Of a stretch of DNA of 64,000 bases, positions 22,757 through 34,904 are shown piece after piece. The notes under the pieces were generated by a model, which made no database searches, was not told the origin of the DNA, and saw nothing but the letters and a program-made list of their open reading frames with translations. Source of the DNA: Timema cristinae (Eukaryota > Arthropoda > Insecta > Phasmatodea > Timematidae); assembly GCA_039000515.1 (NCBI GenBank), contig JBCFYV010000024.1, positions 41,414,533-41,478,532 on the forward strand. The letters run 5' to 3'. The translations under genes and the position numbers were made by a program. Each line of letters opens with the position of its first letter. Within the stretch, counting starts at the first letter, position 1.

Positions 22757-22850
22757 AGGGTCAATATAAGGGTAGGCTGTAATGAGGTGGATTGGATATA
22801 ACTATTTCAAAACAAGGATAGGGTATAATGAGGGGGACGGGATAGTCTTA
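22757..22850 (+). repeat. Two diverged units of the 46-bp minisatellite
   Basis: AGGCTGTAATGAGGTGGATT and AGGGTATAATGAGGGGGACG are 46-48 bp apart, followed by GGATAT/GGATAG as in the main arrays. Confidence 0.6.
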
Positions 22851-23221
22851 ATTATGTATACATAATTGCCTTTAGGTAAGTGGGTGAATATTCTAAGAGT
22901 TAATCACCCTAGGAAGAGGCCAGAGGGCCATTTAACAGGAAAAAATAAATGTGTAGCATATTCTTGGCAGTCAAAAGGTTATTGTGTATTTTTAAGAGGT
23001 GATACAACTGCTTTTGCTCGGCGTTGTGAGTCTAGGAGCAGTGACCAAACCAGGTGCAGGTGAATACCTAAATAGGATTCTCACCCCAAATGGACAGTCC
23101 ACCTACATCACAATCCTGAGAGTCTGTGATTGATCGATAGCTGAATCATGGTAGGAAAACGCCTCTCGAAGATTCTATGTCATTTTCTTTACTAAAACGG
23201 TGAAAATTAAGGGTATTGGGA

Positions 23222-23395
23222 AACGAGGTGCCTAAGAAGATATTTTGTCCAAAAATTTATGAGGCTAATGAAGGTTGGAATAGGTTAAATAATGATGAGT
23301 TACATATCCTGTACTCATTGCAAGACATTGTTAGGCTAATCATATATCTTGGGCAGGATATGCAGCGCGAATGGGAGAATCTAGAAAGGTGAATA
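23222..23395 (+). mobile_element. Family R reverse-transcriptase C-terminal fossil
   Basis: One frame is open for about 57 codons: NEVPKKIFCP, WNRLNNDELHILYSLQDIVR and a degraded GHVARMG block (GQDMQREWEN). It aligns in order with the fossils at 3595 and 36005. Confidence 0.6.
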
Positions 23396-23397
23396 AA

Positions 23398-23690
23398 CTT
23401 GGCTCCGCCCATGAAAGCACTAACGACCGGACCTACTGCAATCGTTAGTGCTACGTTAGTGCTATATTTTTGTGGGCGCCATGAACCTAAATCTTTTAGC
23501 GGGGCCAAGTTAGTGCTGGTCATTGAACACAAAAATTTCGTTAGTGCTACATTTTTGTGGGAGCTATAAGCCAAAATCATTGGGCGGGGCCAAGGGGACT
23601 TGAACCTGGCCCCGTCCACCAGATGATGGTGTGGCACTAACGACAAAACCCAAGGCAATCGTTAGTGCTACGTTTTTGTGTAAGCTATAA
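23398..23690 (+). repeat. Diverged tandem repeat with CGTTAGTGCTAC core
   Basis: ATCGTTAGTGCTACG, TTCGTTAGTGCTACATTTTT and ATCGTTAGTGCTACGTTTTT recur with GGGCGGGGCCAAG-like blocks between them; spacing is about 100-120 bp. The 133-codon minus-strand frame across it is a by-product of the repeat. Confidence 0.55.
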
Positions 23691-23891
23691 GGTTATACAC
23701 TTATGTACAGATTACGCTAGTAAGTTAGGGCTGAGGAAGGTAGAATTTAGAGGAAATGTAGCCGCATTTGCGTGGATGGACAGGGGAAAACCACTTTAAA
23801 AACCACTTAATACACCCAACTGAGATTCGAACCTTGATCTTCCTGTCATCGTTAGAGTAGCACCTTAGACCATACGGCCACCGAAGCGAGT
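23691..23891 (-). mobile_element. SINE-C
   Basis: Body AGCCGCATTTGCGTGGATGG, reversed B box TGAGATTCGAACCTTG, and reversed head ACGGCCACCGAAGCGAG. The extreme tail is lost against the neighbouring repeat. Confidence 0.75.
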
Positions 23892-23899
23892 ATGTTTTG

Positions 23900-24810
23900 G
23901 TTTTTGATGTAACATTGTGTTATCCTGATTTTTTTAAGGTGTAAAAATTTTAGTCGTTAATTTTTACCTCTCCCTACCCTCCACCCTCACCCCTCTCCCT
24001 GTTGACTCATCATGCATCTCTTTGTTTCTTTGATTCTGTTTTTATCTTTGACATTTTCTCTTCACCTCCTTGTTTAAGGCCCCCCCCCCTTCCTCCTCCC
24101 ATATTTTTTGGGGTTGTCCCCTTGTCTTGTTGCGATTAACTCTGAAAGGCTGACAGGTTTTGTCAGAAGCAAAAGAAAGAAAAAAAAAGGGAGGGGGTGG
24201 ACATGGTCTCTGCTTATTAAGGGTGTGAAACGAAGCAAGTGACACAGTGTTAAATTCAATTAGTAACCAGTCCCTTTCGCACCGTCGCCACTATCTACCC
24301 CTTACCCCCCCCCCCTCTTTTGCCTTTTACTCCAACGTTCTACCTTCTCTCCCCACCTTCTCCCACCACCTTCTCACTCTCTTGCTCGAGCGTTTCGTTT
24401 TGAAGGTGTTGGCGGGCGAGGACCGATGAAAGGGTTGTGAAACGTGCGTTCGTTGTTCGTTCGTTCTTAGTCAGTGGTTTCTCTTGAAATTTCGATTATG
24501 AGTTTCACGAAGATAAAAATATTTTTAAGTCGCTTTTAGCTCTCTCATATTAATAAAACCTCCGATTTATCTTTACTTTCGAAAACCGATTCGGTTTTAT
24601 CCATCCCTGATTTTCATATTACATTTTTGTTGTTGATGATTCATATAGGTTAAAAATAGTAGTAATTATTATATAAAAATGACTTCGCGAAGAGATTTTA
24701 AAACTGTGAAGTTTTTTTATCGATTTTTCTTATTTATATGTACTTCCGCCTTTTCTTGCATCTACACGAATATATGTTTAATTTTGAGATTTAGTAAAAA
24801 AAACACACAT
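23900..24810. other. Pyrimidine- and C-rich intron segment
   Basis: Holds long C and CT tracts (24080-24100, 24300-24380) and a GTTCGTTCGTTC run near 24455. The composition stands out from the AT-rich background. No ORF is supported. Confidence 0.4.
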
Positions 24811-24814
24811 TTGA

Positions 24815-25567
24815 GGGCCGGTCTTATGACTACCGGATAAATATTGCTATCAGTAGGTTAGCGATTTAGCGACCAGATAAAGGTTAACAGCCACTTTAAT
24901 AATTTACGCGTATTATGAAATGAATTTATTTTACTGGATATCTGTATGATAAATATATTTTTATGCAGAAAACTCAAGGTTGGTACTGTTTTTCTAATGT
25001 GTGCAGTGCAAAGCACACTGCATGCGTAAGGCTTGGTACTGTTTATGTGCTGAAAGCCTGCACGCTACAACCTAGCTAGTGGCGACAACGCTCAACATTT
25101 GTTAAATGATGGTGGCTAAACAAGTGTGAGGAAACAGATGGCGTCACGTGGGCTCAGAAGCTAGGTTTTCCTTCCAAGTACTAATTTCGGTGTCTGCCAA
25201 AATATGGGCAATAGTTTGGTGTAACGTTTATAAAATTTCATTTATCGTACTCGCATTTAAATAATTTGTTCTTATATAGCTATAACTCTACAAATAGCTT
25301 GTCAGTTTTTATAAAGGTGTGAATTAAATGTTCTAATATTATATATAGTTAAAGACTGGGCCTGTGCTTACTAAACACGCGAACAAAGACTTAACCTAAA
25401 AACAGTTTCTGATAGTGAAACCGTTAAAAAAAAACTCGTCACTATGTCAACGCCAATTTTAACTTTCGATAACAGTTATTTGGTAATTAAACGCATTTTT
25501 AACTTATCGACCAGATACAAATATTTATCGACCAGATTAATATTTATCCTGGAGTCATAAGACCGGC
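24815..25567. mobile_element. Non-autonomous DNA transposon, about 750 bp, with inverted repeats
   Basis: Left end GGGCCGGTCTTATGACTACC then GGATAAATATT; right end in reverse GCCGGTCTTATGACTCCAGG then ATAAATATT. Near the ends the motif CGACCAGAT recurs as a subterminal repeat (25508, 25529, inverted context at 24870). TTTGA flanks both sides and may be the target duplication. Non-coding; superfamily not assigned. Confidence 0.72.
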
Positions 25568-25607
25568 TTTGAATATATTATTTTAAACTAATTAATAGCT
25601 ATTATAT

Positions 25608-25855
25608 TCGCTTCAGTGGCTATTTGGTATAAGGCGTCACTCTTGAAATATACGGGATTGCCTTTGCCGGACATTGGGGTTTCAATCCCAGTGGTGTGTA
25701 CTGAAGGTTTTTCTCTAACCAAATGGCGTTCCACTCTTCCTCCACGTAAATGTGGTTACACTTACTCTAAACCTGACCTTTCTTATTTTTAATAATTAGT
25801 ATAATAAGTACATAGATATACAACCTGGGTGGTTAGTAAGATGGGGTACTAAATA
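25608..25855 (+). mobile_element. SINE-C, diverged
   Basis: Head CGCTTCAGTGGCTATTTGGT, B box GGTTTCAATCCCAG, body CACTCTTCCTCCACGTAAAT, and a decayed tail GTTAGTAAGATGGGGTACTA. Confidence 0.72.
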
Positions 25856-25859
25856 AATA

Positions 25860-26460
25860 TCTTGACTTTGGCAAACGTTTTTCTGGTGGCTTTTTAAATT
25901 CACTATAGTTAACCAAAAATACTTGCTTAGAACTTGTTTATAATTATTTGTGAATTTGGTGTCGTTCACAAACATAATATTTAATAAAAAACTAAACATG
26001 TACATGAGAGTAGATCCTGAAATATTTGTCCTATCATTTCATTACTCTACCACTTTGGTATCCTGGATGGTTCTATACTACGGGTCATACATCACTCATT
26101 ATATTTAAGGCAATCGGGCTTTTGGTAGCACAAAAGACAACCACAAGTCTCTAAGGCTATGTTATTAATGGCTTCAAGTAGCCGACCATTTAACACGTCC
26201 TTCATTCGTTTTTAAAACTATTAAATTGATGACTACTTAGAAGGCAATTGATATTTTCAAGTAGCTGACAATTTAAACATGCCCTTCATACCTTTCTAAA
26301 ATATTTAAACGATGACTACCTATAAACCGATCAATAGCTTCAAATATCTGTACCTGTTAATATAACCTTCTTACATTACAAAGACTTTTAAAAAAATGAC
26401 TATTTATAGAAATGGTATTGCCATGCAAAGGCGTGCGCAGACAAAAAAATAACATTGAGC
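25860..26460. other. AT-rich intron sequence
   Basis: GTAGCCGACCATTTAA and GTAGCTGACAATTTAA about 100 bp apart (26175-26280) suggest an old local duplication. Nothing else recognised. Confidence 0.4.
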
Positions 26461-26465
26461 CTTCC

Positions 26466-26652
26466 CGCTTCGGTGGCCGCGTGGTTTTAAGGTGCTACTT
26501 TCGTTGTAGACTAGATAGTGGTTCGAATCTCAATAGGGTGTACTGAGGGTTATTTTCCAAAATGGTTTTCCACTTTTTTTTCCACGCAAATGCGGGTAAA
26601 CTTCTTATAAATATAACCTTTATAATCCCTAAAACCATTGGCGTGGTTGGTA
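26466..26652 (+). mobile_element. SINE-C lacking the 3' tail
   Basis: Head CCGCTTCGGTGGCCGCGTGG, B box GGTTCGAATCTCAA, and body CACGCAAATGCGGGTAAAC; it stops at CATTGGCGTGGTTGGTAG before the usual tail. Confidence 0.75.
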
Positions 26653-26659
26653 GAAAAAA

Positions 26660-27515
26660 AAGGGCTGATTTTATCTAGGAGACAACTTGAAACTCTGCAT
26701 AGTTTTGTATTAATAAAATCATGCTAAGCACTCAAAACACAAACGAATCAGGTCAGATAAAACTCTGCATAGTAGAGTTAAAAAATACAAAAATATTTTC
26801 ATTTGAAATTATTTATTTATTCATTATGGGTACGGTAATAAATAATCTGATAGGCTGAAATTTCCCAAAATTCAATATGTAACGTTAAGGAGCACTTTTA
26901 AGGCTCAAAGAGAAGTATTTCCCCAGGTGCAGCTATGCGGGTGCCTATGTTAGTATGAATAAAATCACAATGCTACTAACATAATTGAATTTTGGTTCAG
27001 CTATCAGGATCGATTCTGTGGATAACCATCACGTGTCAGTTAGTGATACCCATTAATTATTTACTTTTTAAGTTTATAGGCGTATTTCATCCGTTAAAGT
27101 GTCAAGCATCCGGGATGTATCACATATTGGATGATCGGTCTTTGATAACCAAACACACCACGAAGGAAGTTAAAAGGTTGAATTAGGTGAACAAAACTCT
27201 TGTTAAAGACAGTATTTTTGTGGATTTTTATCCGGCCAAATAAAATACTTCATAGATACGTTTAGTTTAGTTTATGCTCTTGTTAATATTAAAATCTATT
27301 GAATATAACTGATCAGAAACTTTTACTTAAATGATAAAAGTTTTGTTGAAATTCCGTAATATCCATAGTAAATATTTAAGGAATGTTGAGTTTACAGTGT
27401 GTAGAAAACTAAATTAAAAGTATCTCTTGGAGTAACATTTTATTACTTTGTCTCGAGTCCTCGCAGAGAGAAGTATTGTGACTGCAAAAAACAAACAAAA
27501 AACACGCGAGTTTTT
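26660..27515. other. Unassigned intron sequence
   Basis: AACTCTGCATAG occurs twice (near 26690 and 26761). GATTCTGTGGATAACCATCA near 27012 resembles GATCCTGTGGACAACCATCG near 44120, so this is probably an old repeat fragment. Confidence 0.35.
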
Positions 27516-27519
27516 GATA

Positions 27520-28160
27520 AATATCGACGTTTCATGACCCCTTTAAACTGAAAAAGTGGTTTTCGTGATGCCGTCTGTCCGTCTGTTTGTGTATCTGTAT
27601 CTTGGACTAGAACCTAAGTCATTTTACTGATTAGGCTGAAATCTGGTATCTAGGGCTTTCATAGGGTCCCCATTAAGGATTTATTTGAAGTATATATCTA
27701 ATCCTAAAGTTAAGAGTAGTTTACTGAAGGGCAAAAAGAGATAAATATATTTTCTCCAAATCTGCTCTAACGATATTGTTTAAATTTTGTATCCAGGCAG
27801 TATTCAACTTGACAAACAATATTAGATCTGTTTTCTTTTTAAAATGACTTCAAATGCATTTTAAATAAATACAAATTCCCTATTTTGATAATATCTCCGC
27901 AACCACTTGAGATTCGAAATAATCTTTGTAAAGTTCTAGAACTATTAAAATTAACATTCTTTTATTTCGAATATATTTTTATAAAACCAATTTGTTTCTG
28001 AGCTATATGCAAACATTTTTATGAGGTTATTTGACACTTGAAATTGATTGCTATGCACTTTGGTGGATAGAGATGTTCCTTTATAATTTTTTCTGTTAAA
28101 GTGTATATTATTTCATTTATGCTCTTTGGTGGAGTGTTTCTGCAACAATGTTTATTATTT
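27520..28160 (+). repeat. Dispersed family X copy, longest
   Basis: Starts ATCGACGTTTCATGACCCCT, then GTCTGTCCGTCTGTTTGTG, ATTTTACTGATTAGGCTGAA, TTAAGAGTAGTTTACTGAAG and ATCTCCGCAACCACTTGAGA, and ends near GCTCTTTGGTGGAGTGTTTC. It defines a family of about 640 bp. Confidence 0.62.
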
Positions 28161-28199
28161 AGTTTTACAAATCTTAAAAGAGTTTTTCTAAAATATATT

Positions 28200-28955
28200 T
28201 ATTTTGTGATAAAAGAGAGAAAAAAATTATGTGTGGTGCACAATTTTTTTAGCTATAAAACTAAAACTTTAATCCCTTAGCACCTCGCATTATGCTTATC
28301 GTTTATAGAATTATGATTTGAATGTGGGCTTAAACCCCTTTAAAAATTGGTACTAATTTATTTTGTTGCCTTTTGTATCACCTTTGGTAGAAAAATAAGT
28401 ATAAATAAAAGAATGTTATAAAGAATGGTACACTATAGGAAACTAACAAAGAACTAGCAAGTGAAGCATATGTTTGGTAAGTTTTGCGTTGTCCATTTGT
28501 CAATGTCGCATGTTGGTTGGGACCGACTAAGACCAGGAGTGCGGATGAGTGGGGGGAGGGGGGGGGGTTAAATCAATACGCGAGAGAGTCTGTAGGGAAC
28601 GACGGGGTCTCGGGAAGTGAATAATATTGTGTCACAAGATGTTTCTGTTGTTTGACTGTGTCCTCTTGAATTATGTTGTTTGGAAACCCGTACAAATTAT
28701 CTTATATTCTTCTTTTTAGCTTTCTTGTGGAATACTTTTGTGAATAGTTATTTGGAAATTTAAGGAAGGGTAGGGGTGTAGTTAAACCTGAATTAATGCC
28801 AGTCTTTTTGAAGTTTTTACTGACAAAAAAATATTTCCTTACCATGGTGGCTATAGGCAGGAACTCTAGAAATGTCAGGGAATTTAAATACTTGACTAAT
28901 TTTGCACCCAAACATTTGATCAAAAGTTAAATATTTTGTTTTCCAGTTATTTTTT
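28200..28955. other. Unassigned intron sequence with a G-rich island
   Basis: 28450-28640 is GC-richer, includes a run of ten Gs near 28557-28567 and CpG-containing motifs, and matches none of the repeats here. No supported ORF. Confidence 0.4.
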
Positions 28956-28959
28956 TCAA

Positions 28960-29208
28960 CGAGTATTTCTTACTACCTGTTCGGGTTGTACGCTTATGTA
29001 CTTGACTAGGCTAATGCTTTTTAGGAATTAGGGAGGTTTTATTTAGATGAATTTTACCCGAATTTGCGTGGAGAGCTAGTTGAAAAACTTTAGGAGAAAT
29101 CGCCCTCACTGCACCCGACCGAGATTTGAAACTCGATCTCTCAGTCATTGGAGGTTTAGTCTACTGCGAGAGTAATGCCTTAGACCGTGCGGTCATTGAA
29201 GCAGGAGA
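28960..29208 (-). mobile_element. SINE-C
   Basis: Reversed tail TTTCTTACTACCTGTTCGGG, body ACCCGAATTTGCGTGGAGAG, reversed B-box region CCGACCGAGATTTGAAACTC, and reversed head GACCGTGCGGTCATTGAAGC. Confidence 0.78.
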
Positions 29209-29540
29209 TATGAAATGTATCACAAGGTCTAGATCGGGCCAAAAATATTACCTTAAAACATTAACTACAGTATTTTATAAATAACTTAAAAGTATGTTGA
29301 TGTTTATTAGCCGTTAGGATTGTATTTAAAAATATGTGATCATTGTTATTATAAACAAATTTCTATCCACAAAGAAAAACTTCATAAAAATTGATTAAGG
29401 AATTTTATTTTTAATATTGTTTGAAAAACCTTGAAAAATCAGGAAATTGTATGGTAAACGTTTTGAAGCCATCTTGGTTTTCTTAACTTTCCGGCCATCT
29501 AAACTGCTGTCTGGTCATACCCTCTCTCTCTAGTCTATTT

Positions 29541-29831
29541 CAGGGGTTCCCAAATATTTTGAGACCGTGCTGCCCTTGACATGTCAGATTTTCCGTGCGA
29601 TGCCCCTGTATCCAATATATTCAAGAAGCATTAAAATCCGGAACTCATATGAAGGGAGCGCTTTCACAAGGAAAAATTATGTGTTTTCTTGTATGATTAA
29701 TTCCATTCTTTAAAATATGCATCTTACATTTAACTATACATGATGGCTTAGCGTTTCCTTGTAGCCGTGACGTCCCGGATCAAGACCGTCGACACCCCAG
29801 GGCGTCGCGATGCACAGTTTGGGAACCCCTG
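29541..29831. mobile_element. hAT MITE, 291 bp
   Basis: Left terminus CAGGGGTTCCCAAATATTTT; right terminus CAGTTTGGGAACCCCTG, the inverse. Internal GCTGCCC/GGGCGTC blocks follow the termini as in other hAT MITEs. The flanking octamers GTCTATTT and GTTTGTCG match poorly, so the element is old. Confidence 0.75.
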
Positions 29832-29939
29832 GTTTGTCGTCAGCAGTAGTCTCATCTGCATCCAGTACTCTTTAGATCACTCTTATTACACCATATGCGT
29901 CCCGGTTTGCCCAATGGCCTTCTTCGCTCTGGGTTCCCT

Positions 29940-30150
29940 GGGGACAGTCGACCACGCTTGTCTGGGGGTAAGGCGCTCACCTCAGGAGCAGATGTTCGCG
30001 AGCTCAAAACCAACCGAGGTCGACGGATTTATTTAGAACGATAAAAAAAAAATCCCTAATACAACTTCGTTCGGAGGGGAAGTAAATTCGTCGGTCCCAT
30101 TTCGATTCTGACATGGAAAAGAACCCTGGAAGGTATGATGAAAAATACCT
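29940..30150 (+). mobile_element. SINE-F copy
   Basis: A tRNA-like head with TCTGGGGGTAAGGCGC (A box) and a weak B box, then CTTCGTTCGGAGGGGAAGTA and GTCGGTCCCAT, the body also found at 51960-52080. Confidence 0.5.
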
Positions 30151-30189
30151 TCCCCGGCAAAATTGGTAAGCCCTATTTCTCACGCTCAT

Positions 30190-31210
30190 AGAAATTATCC
30201 TGTGTTGATATAAGTCGATTCAGAAAGTACACGTTATATAAATCAGATTATAAATGAAAAATTAACACATTTTAATATTTGTCATAGTCATCATGTAATT
30301 TGATAACTTTTTATTTTCATATATAAAGTTAATCATCTGGTATGCTCATTGTATTCAAGTACTACATGTTTAAAATCAAACTAAACTTACTTACTTATTT
30401 ATTTCGTCCAAAACATTTGATATAGAAATTTATCTGACCTGAATTCGTATTTCATTAGACCTCACCTTAATTATCTACACTAAACAACATCTAGGTGTTA
30501 TGTTGTGGGGGATTTATAGCACAATATTAACTTGGTTTGATCAAATAACACTTATAAAATAAACTAAAAATTAAGTTAATTATTTTTTTATAATTTGGAT
30601 CTGACTTTTAAAAAAAATGTTATAAGTGAGATTTTGTAAGTGTATATTTCTCTGTAAAGTCTTTGCATAAAAATTGAATAATTGACAATCTTATGCCACT
30701 TTTATCAAAATATGTATTACAGTTTAAAAATAACAGGCAACTGTAATTTTTTGAAAAATAACTAAACCATATTTATATAATACAATTTTTACAGTGGTAA
30801 AATAGCTCTAACAATTATTTTTAAATTTTCTACGTCTATATAAACAACAATATGGCATCTGTGACCAATGTAGTATTCTCTTTTAAAAAAACTATAGCTA
30901 GCCACAACTCTGCACTATTTTACTTGATTAATATATTAAAGTAATAATTTATATTTTACTGAGTTTATCAGCAATACCTCTTACTTTCTTGATCGAATTT
31001 GCAGGATTAGGCTTAATTTTTTTAACAAGTATGTAGTTAAATGTTGTACAAAAAAACAACTAAAGACACGTAAGAAAATTTAGTATGTTGAAATACTTTT
31101 ATTTAAATATGCAGACACAAATAATATAGGAATTTTGTGTTTTTAATACCTAATATTAAAATAATTGAATATAGATAATTCAAATAAATTACTCGTATAT
31201 TATTAATGAT
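30190..31210. other. AT-rich intron sequence
   Basis: No feature recognised. Confidence 0.4.
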
Positions 31211-31223
31211 TCTGGTAAGAAAA

Positions 31224-31541
31224 GGTGACCTGGTGGTCTAGGGTAAGGTGTCAGACTTCTATGCTGGCGGCCCGGGTTCAATCCTCGGTCCCGGCACAGA
31301 TTTATCTGATTACCGAACCCTTCCTTCACCTCTGACAAGACATCTTGTGAATGTGGGGAATGCCAGGCCACCACCGTGGTTCGGATTCCACGTTAAACTG
31401 TAGGTCCTCCATTTCATCTCACAATCACCCTACCATTACACATTAGCGTAAGTGCGTATAAACCGAACGGTTAGTAAGACGCGGTGCTAATAATAAATAA
31501 TAATAATAATAATAATAATAAATAATAATAATAATAATAAT
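31224..31541 (+). mobile_element. SINE-A with long AAT tail and target duplication
   Basis: Near-consensus head, B box GGTTCAATCC, body and shared tail, ending in an AAT/AATA repeat of about 60 bp. TGGTAAGAAAA (31213-31223) and TGGTAAGTAAA (31542-31552) match at 10 of 11. Confidence 0.92.
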
Positions 31542-31559
31542 TGGTAAGTAAAGTAGGAT

Positions 31560-32240
31560 AAAACTTCGTACTGATATTTTTTTTTAAATATTCATTACTG
31601 TGAAAAGAATGTAATGATAACAAAAAAAATAATCATATTTCTAAAGTTCCTTTCAACCAAGTTATAAAAGTGTAATTTTCATTATTTTCGTTCGGTTTTT
31701 TTTGTGCTCACAAGCACACGCGTTATCATAGCCAACCCCGCCCTCTACTCTCAACTTTACTTTTTTTTTTTCCTCTCTCTCCTATTTATGAATGGATCCC
31801 GTGTTCGCAAACTGCTGTAAGATTGACGGTTCAGATTACTCTAACCCTCATCCCTATTATTCCTTTTTTATTATTTATTTTACTCAGGTAAAAAAAATTA
31901 CTCTTATATTACTTAGCCCTGTGTTACATTGTTATTTTCCTATACATAGTTAACAGGGTAGGATTTTTCTATGCTAAAAAAAAGTATTTTGTTATGGAAA
32001 TGAAGTCTCCCTCTCCCCCACCTCCCCCGTTCCTTTTACCCCCCCGTTTGAATAGGTTTTAGTATTGTAATTTTTTTTAATGAGTTCAGCGAACAATGTG
32101 TTATGCTTGTAAACTTTAGGCTTGTATTAAATTAACATCAGCGAAAGAACAGTTTTTTTTTATCTTTCCGAAAATAATGGTTTTCAAAACATAGACTGAA
32201 GTGTTTTGCTAAGTGGTTATTACTGAGGTTTGGGACTGAG
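31560..32240. other. Intron segment with pyrimidine tracts
   Basis: CT-rich stretches near 31755-31785 and 32008-32045. No repeat or ORF recognised. Confidence 0.35.
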
Positions 32241-32243
32241 GTG

Positions 32244-32246
<3 letters not shown>

Positions 32247-32330
<84 letters not shown>

Positions 32331-32355
32331 GTGTGTGTGTGTGTGTGTGTGTGTG
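32247..32355. repeat. (TA)n-(TG)n compound microsatellite
   Basis: About 75 bp of TA dinucleotides followed directly by about 27 bp of TG. Likely unstable, and able to form cruciform or Z-DNA. It gives no coding information. Confidence 0.95.
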
Positions 32356-32584
32356 ATGGAACTTTTTGCCTGATTCTTCAAGAATACAATTTTACTACTT
32401 TTTTAAAAAAAAATTAGAGGATGATTTTGGAACAAAATAATGTGTTATCATTTTCTATTTACATGAAAATATCAATGTTTACTCTAAAATTAATAATTTA
32501 TTAAAACAGTTCAATTATACTTGGAAGACATTTTTTCGGCAGTCACACAAGGTTACTAAAACAATAAGTTTCATATATTAATAC

Positions 32585-32715
32585 GTCAACTCATATGATC
32601 TGCAACTGTCACTTTTGACAGATACAATCAATACTTATGAAATCATACTAATAACTTAAAAATGCTACCATTGCTGAGCAAAAAATATATGTTTGTAATT
32701 TATAAAAGATAATTT
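32585..32715 (+). repeat. Dispersed family Y copy
   Basis: CAACTCATATGATCTGCAAC, TCACTTTTGACAGATACAAT, GAAATCATACTAATAAC and ATATGTTTGTAATTTATAAA in family order. Confidence 0.6.
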
Positions 32716-32957
32716 ATACATACACTTAAAGTTACTTGGATCTACTTGGATGGCTAAAAATTTCAAATTATTTATCAAACGGAAACTGGATTTTATAATA
32801 AGTACGGTGTTTGTTTAAGATATTATAAAAATCTAACAATAAAGTTGTGATATAATTGAATCAGTAATTTATAAAAGCATTCAAATCCATCTTTAAAATT
32901 ATAGACAAATGCGCACTAAACTCTTAGGTGTTATTCCTTGAAACACTTAAAGGGAAA

Positions 32958-33257
32958 GGTGAACTGGTGGTCTAGGGGTAAGGTGTCGGTCTTCTATGAT
33001 GGGGTCTGGGGTTCCACCCTCGGTCCCGGCACAGATTTATCTGATTACCAAACCCTTCCTTCACCTCTGACAAGACGTGTATTAATCACAACTTGTGAAT
33101 GTGTGGAATGCCAGGCCTCCACCGTGGTTCGGATTCCACGTTAAACTGTAGGTCCTCCATTTCATCTCACAATCACCCTACTATTACACATTAGCGTAAG
33201 TGCGTATAACCCGAACGGGTAGTAAGACGTGGTGCTAATAATAATAATAATAATAAT
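32958..33257 (+). mobile_element. SINE-A
   Basis: Head GGTGAACTGGTGGTCTAGGG, body including the long variant CAAGACGTGTATTAATCACA, and the shared tail with an AAT repeat. Confidence 0.9.
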
Positions 33258-33321
33258 GATAATTGATAATTGATAATTAATAATTAATAACTAAAAGGAA
33301 AAAAAGGTTCTTGTCAATACC

Positions 33322-33445
33322 AGTCCGACACCTTAGCTCAGTCCGTAGAGTGTCTCTTTATTGAGCTAAGGTTCCCGGCTTTGATTCCCGGCATGGCTGG
33401 TATGGGTTTACCCTTTCACAGTGATTAATCAACGGCCGCAGGCTG
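33322..33445 (+). mobile_element. SINE-D copy
   Basis: Head GTCCGACACCTTAGCTCAGT then CCGTAGAG (A box TAGCTCAGTCCGTAGAG) and B-box-like CTTTGATTCCCGG, body TGGGTTTACCCTTTCACAGT. It defines type D. Confidence 0.72.
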
Positions 33446-33449
33446 AATG

Positions 33450-34660
33450 TTGTCTGTTCTATAGAAAAGTTAATTAATAAGTTGTGTGCTGATATAATCA
33501 GTCAATTCAGAAAGTTCACGTTTAATACCTCAAATAAATGAAAATAAAAAGTTTATAGTACACAAAGTGAATGGACATGATTATTTTCAACCCCATTTGA
33601 AGGAATGTCTTTCATAAGCTGTACCTTAAATCAATTTAAAATCTAAAAAAACGGAAAAATATGTAATTATTTCCGTTTTACTATAATAATCGATTCTATT
33701 GTCACACAAATAGACAAAACTGTTTATTTTGGTTGAGTTGTTTTATATATGTTATATTTCCTGTAATTTTTGTTAATAATTAAACAAAGCATTATTAAAA
33801 ACTACCAAATTATTCCGAAATATATATTTATGAAAGGATTTTTAAAATATAGCGAATATATATATATATATATATATTTAAATTACTAATAAAATATTAA
33901 AACTAAAAAGTCAATAAAACCCAGTCATAGTATACACATGAGAGCTTATATATATATATATATATATTTATATAATGCTCTTGTTATTTACATCCTGAAT
34001 ATAAATAATAATTAATGGTGTCCGTCGTTTATAATTTAGTTTTATTTACCCTTCCATTTCTGTCCATCCAACTTCTTGCTTCAGGCTCGAGAGAAAGCGA
34101 GGCGAATAAAAAAAAAGATTAATAACTATCCGACCCGCGATGCAAATTTAAACAGGGAAAACAATATACTTGATGGAGTTAGCGTTATATATTCAGGTCC
34201 TACTCATATTTTATGCAGCAGAAGGTTGTTACATATAGCATGTTTTCTATCTCTTGCGTCGTTGCCCGACCTATGTGCGCTGTCTGTTTGGGGTGAAGGG
34301 GAAGGTTTTAGGTATTACCCGTCATATATTTCTAGTTCCGCACTCACACACGCAAACTTATACACGCTAAACACACCTATGATATAAATGAAAATGTGTT
34401 CTTTTGTTTGAGTGAGAATTGGGAGGTTTTGGGAGGTGGTGAAATACGAAAAGAGAATAATAGCCTATATTATATCCTTTCTGTGTTGAGAGTTTATCTG
34501 TAAGTCGAACATAAAAGTTTCCTGTAACTTTGTGTCTGTGTTTTTTTTTTTCAAATACACTCAATCACGACTTAAGCCTTTGCAAAAATGTAACCGAAAA
34601 GACTTAGTGCAAAATGGCAAAATTATTAATTTTTTAAAAAAAAAGATACAGTTGAACATA
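33450..34660. other. Unassigned intron sequence
   Basis: Two TA dinucleotide runs (33855-33878, 33946-33968). A 103-codon frame at 34076-34387 has no ATG-led homology; the area is more complex than its flanks but is not assigned. Confidence 0.35.
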
Positions 34661-34664
34661 AACC

Positions 34665-34900
34665 TGCGTTGGTGGGAACGTGACTTAAAGGTCTGACCCG
34701 TTTGGTCTGTTTTGTTTTATGATGGGGATGTCGGGGTTAAAATCATGGCTGAGCGTACTGAAGTGGTTCTTCATGACTGGTTTCTCGCTTTTTTTCCAAA
34801 AAGGTTTAGGTAGATTCTCTTTATAATTCTGTCAGACACATTCCTGTTTGTGATATTAAATGCTGATAGCCCAGATGGGTAGTAAGACTTGATGAAACTT
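34665..34900 (+). mobile_element. Highly diverged SINE-C
   Basis: CTGCGTTGGTGGGAACGTGA resembles the head, GTACTGAAGTGGTTCTTCAT the body start, and AGCCCAGATGGGTAGTAAGA the shared tail. Middle parts are barely alignable by eye. Confidence 0.5.
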
Positions 34901-34904
34901 TTTT

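Noticed and set aside
23257..23658. 133-codon minus-strand open frame
   Set aside because: One half is the CGTTAGTGCTAC tandem repeat and the other is the antisense of a reverse-transcriptase fossil.
34076..34387. 103-codon + strand open frame
   Set aside because: No ATG at its start, no recognisable domain, and no splice-site or family support.
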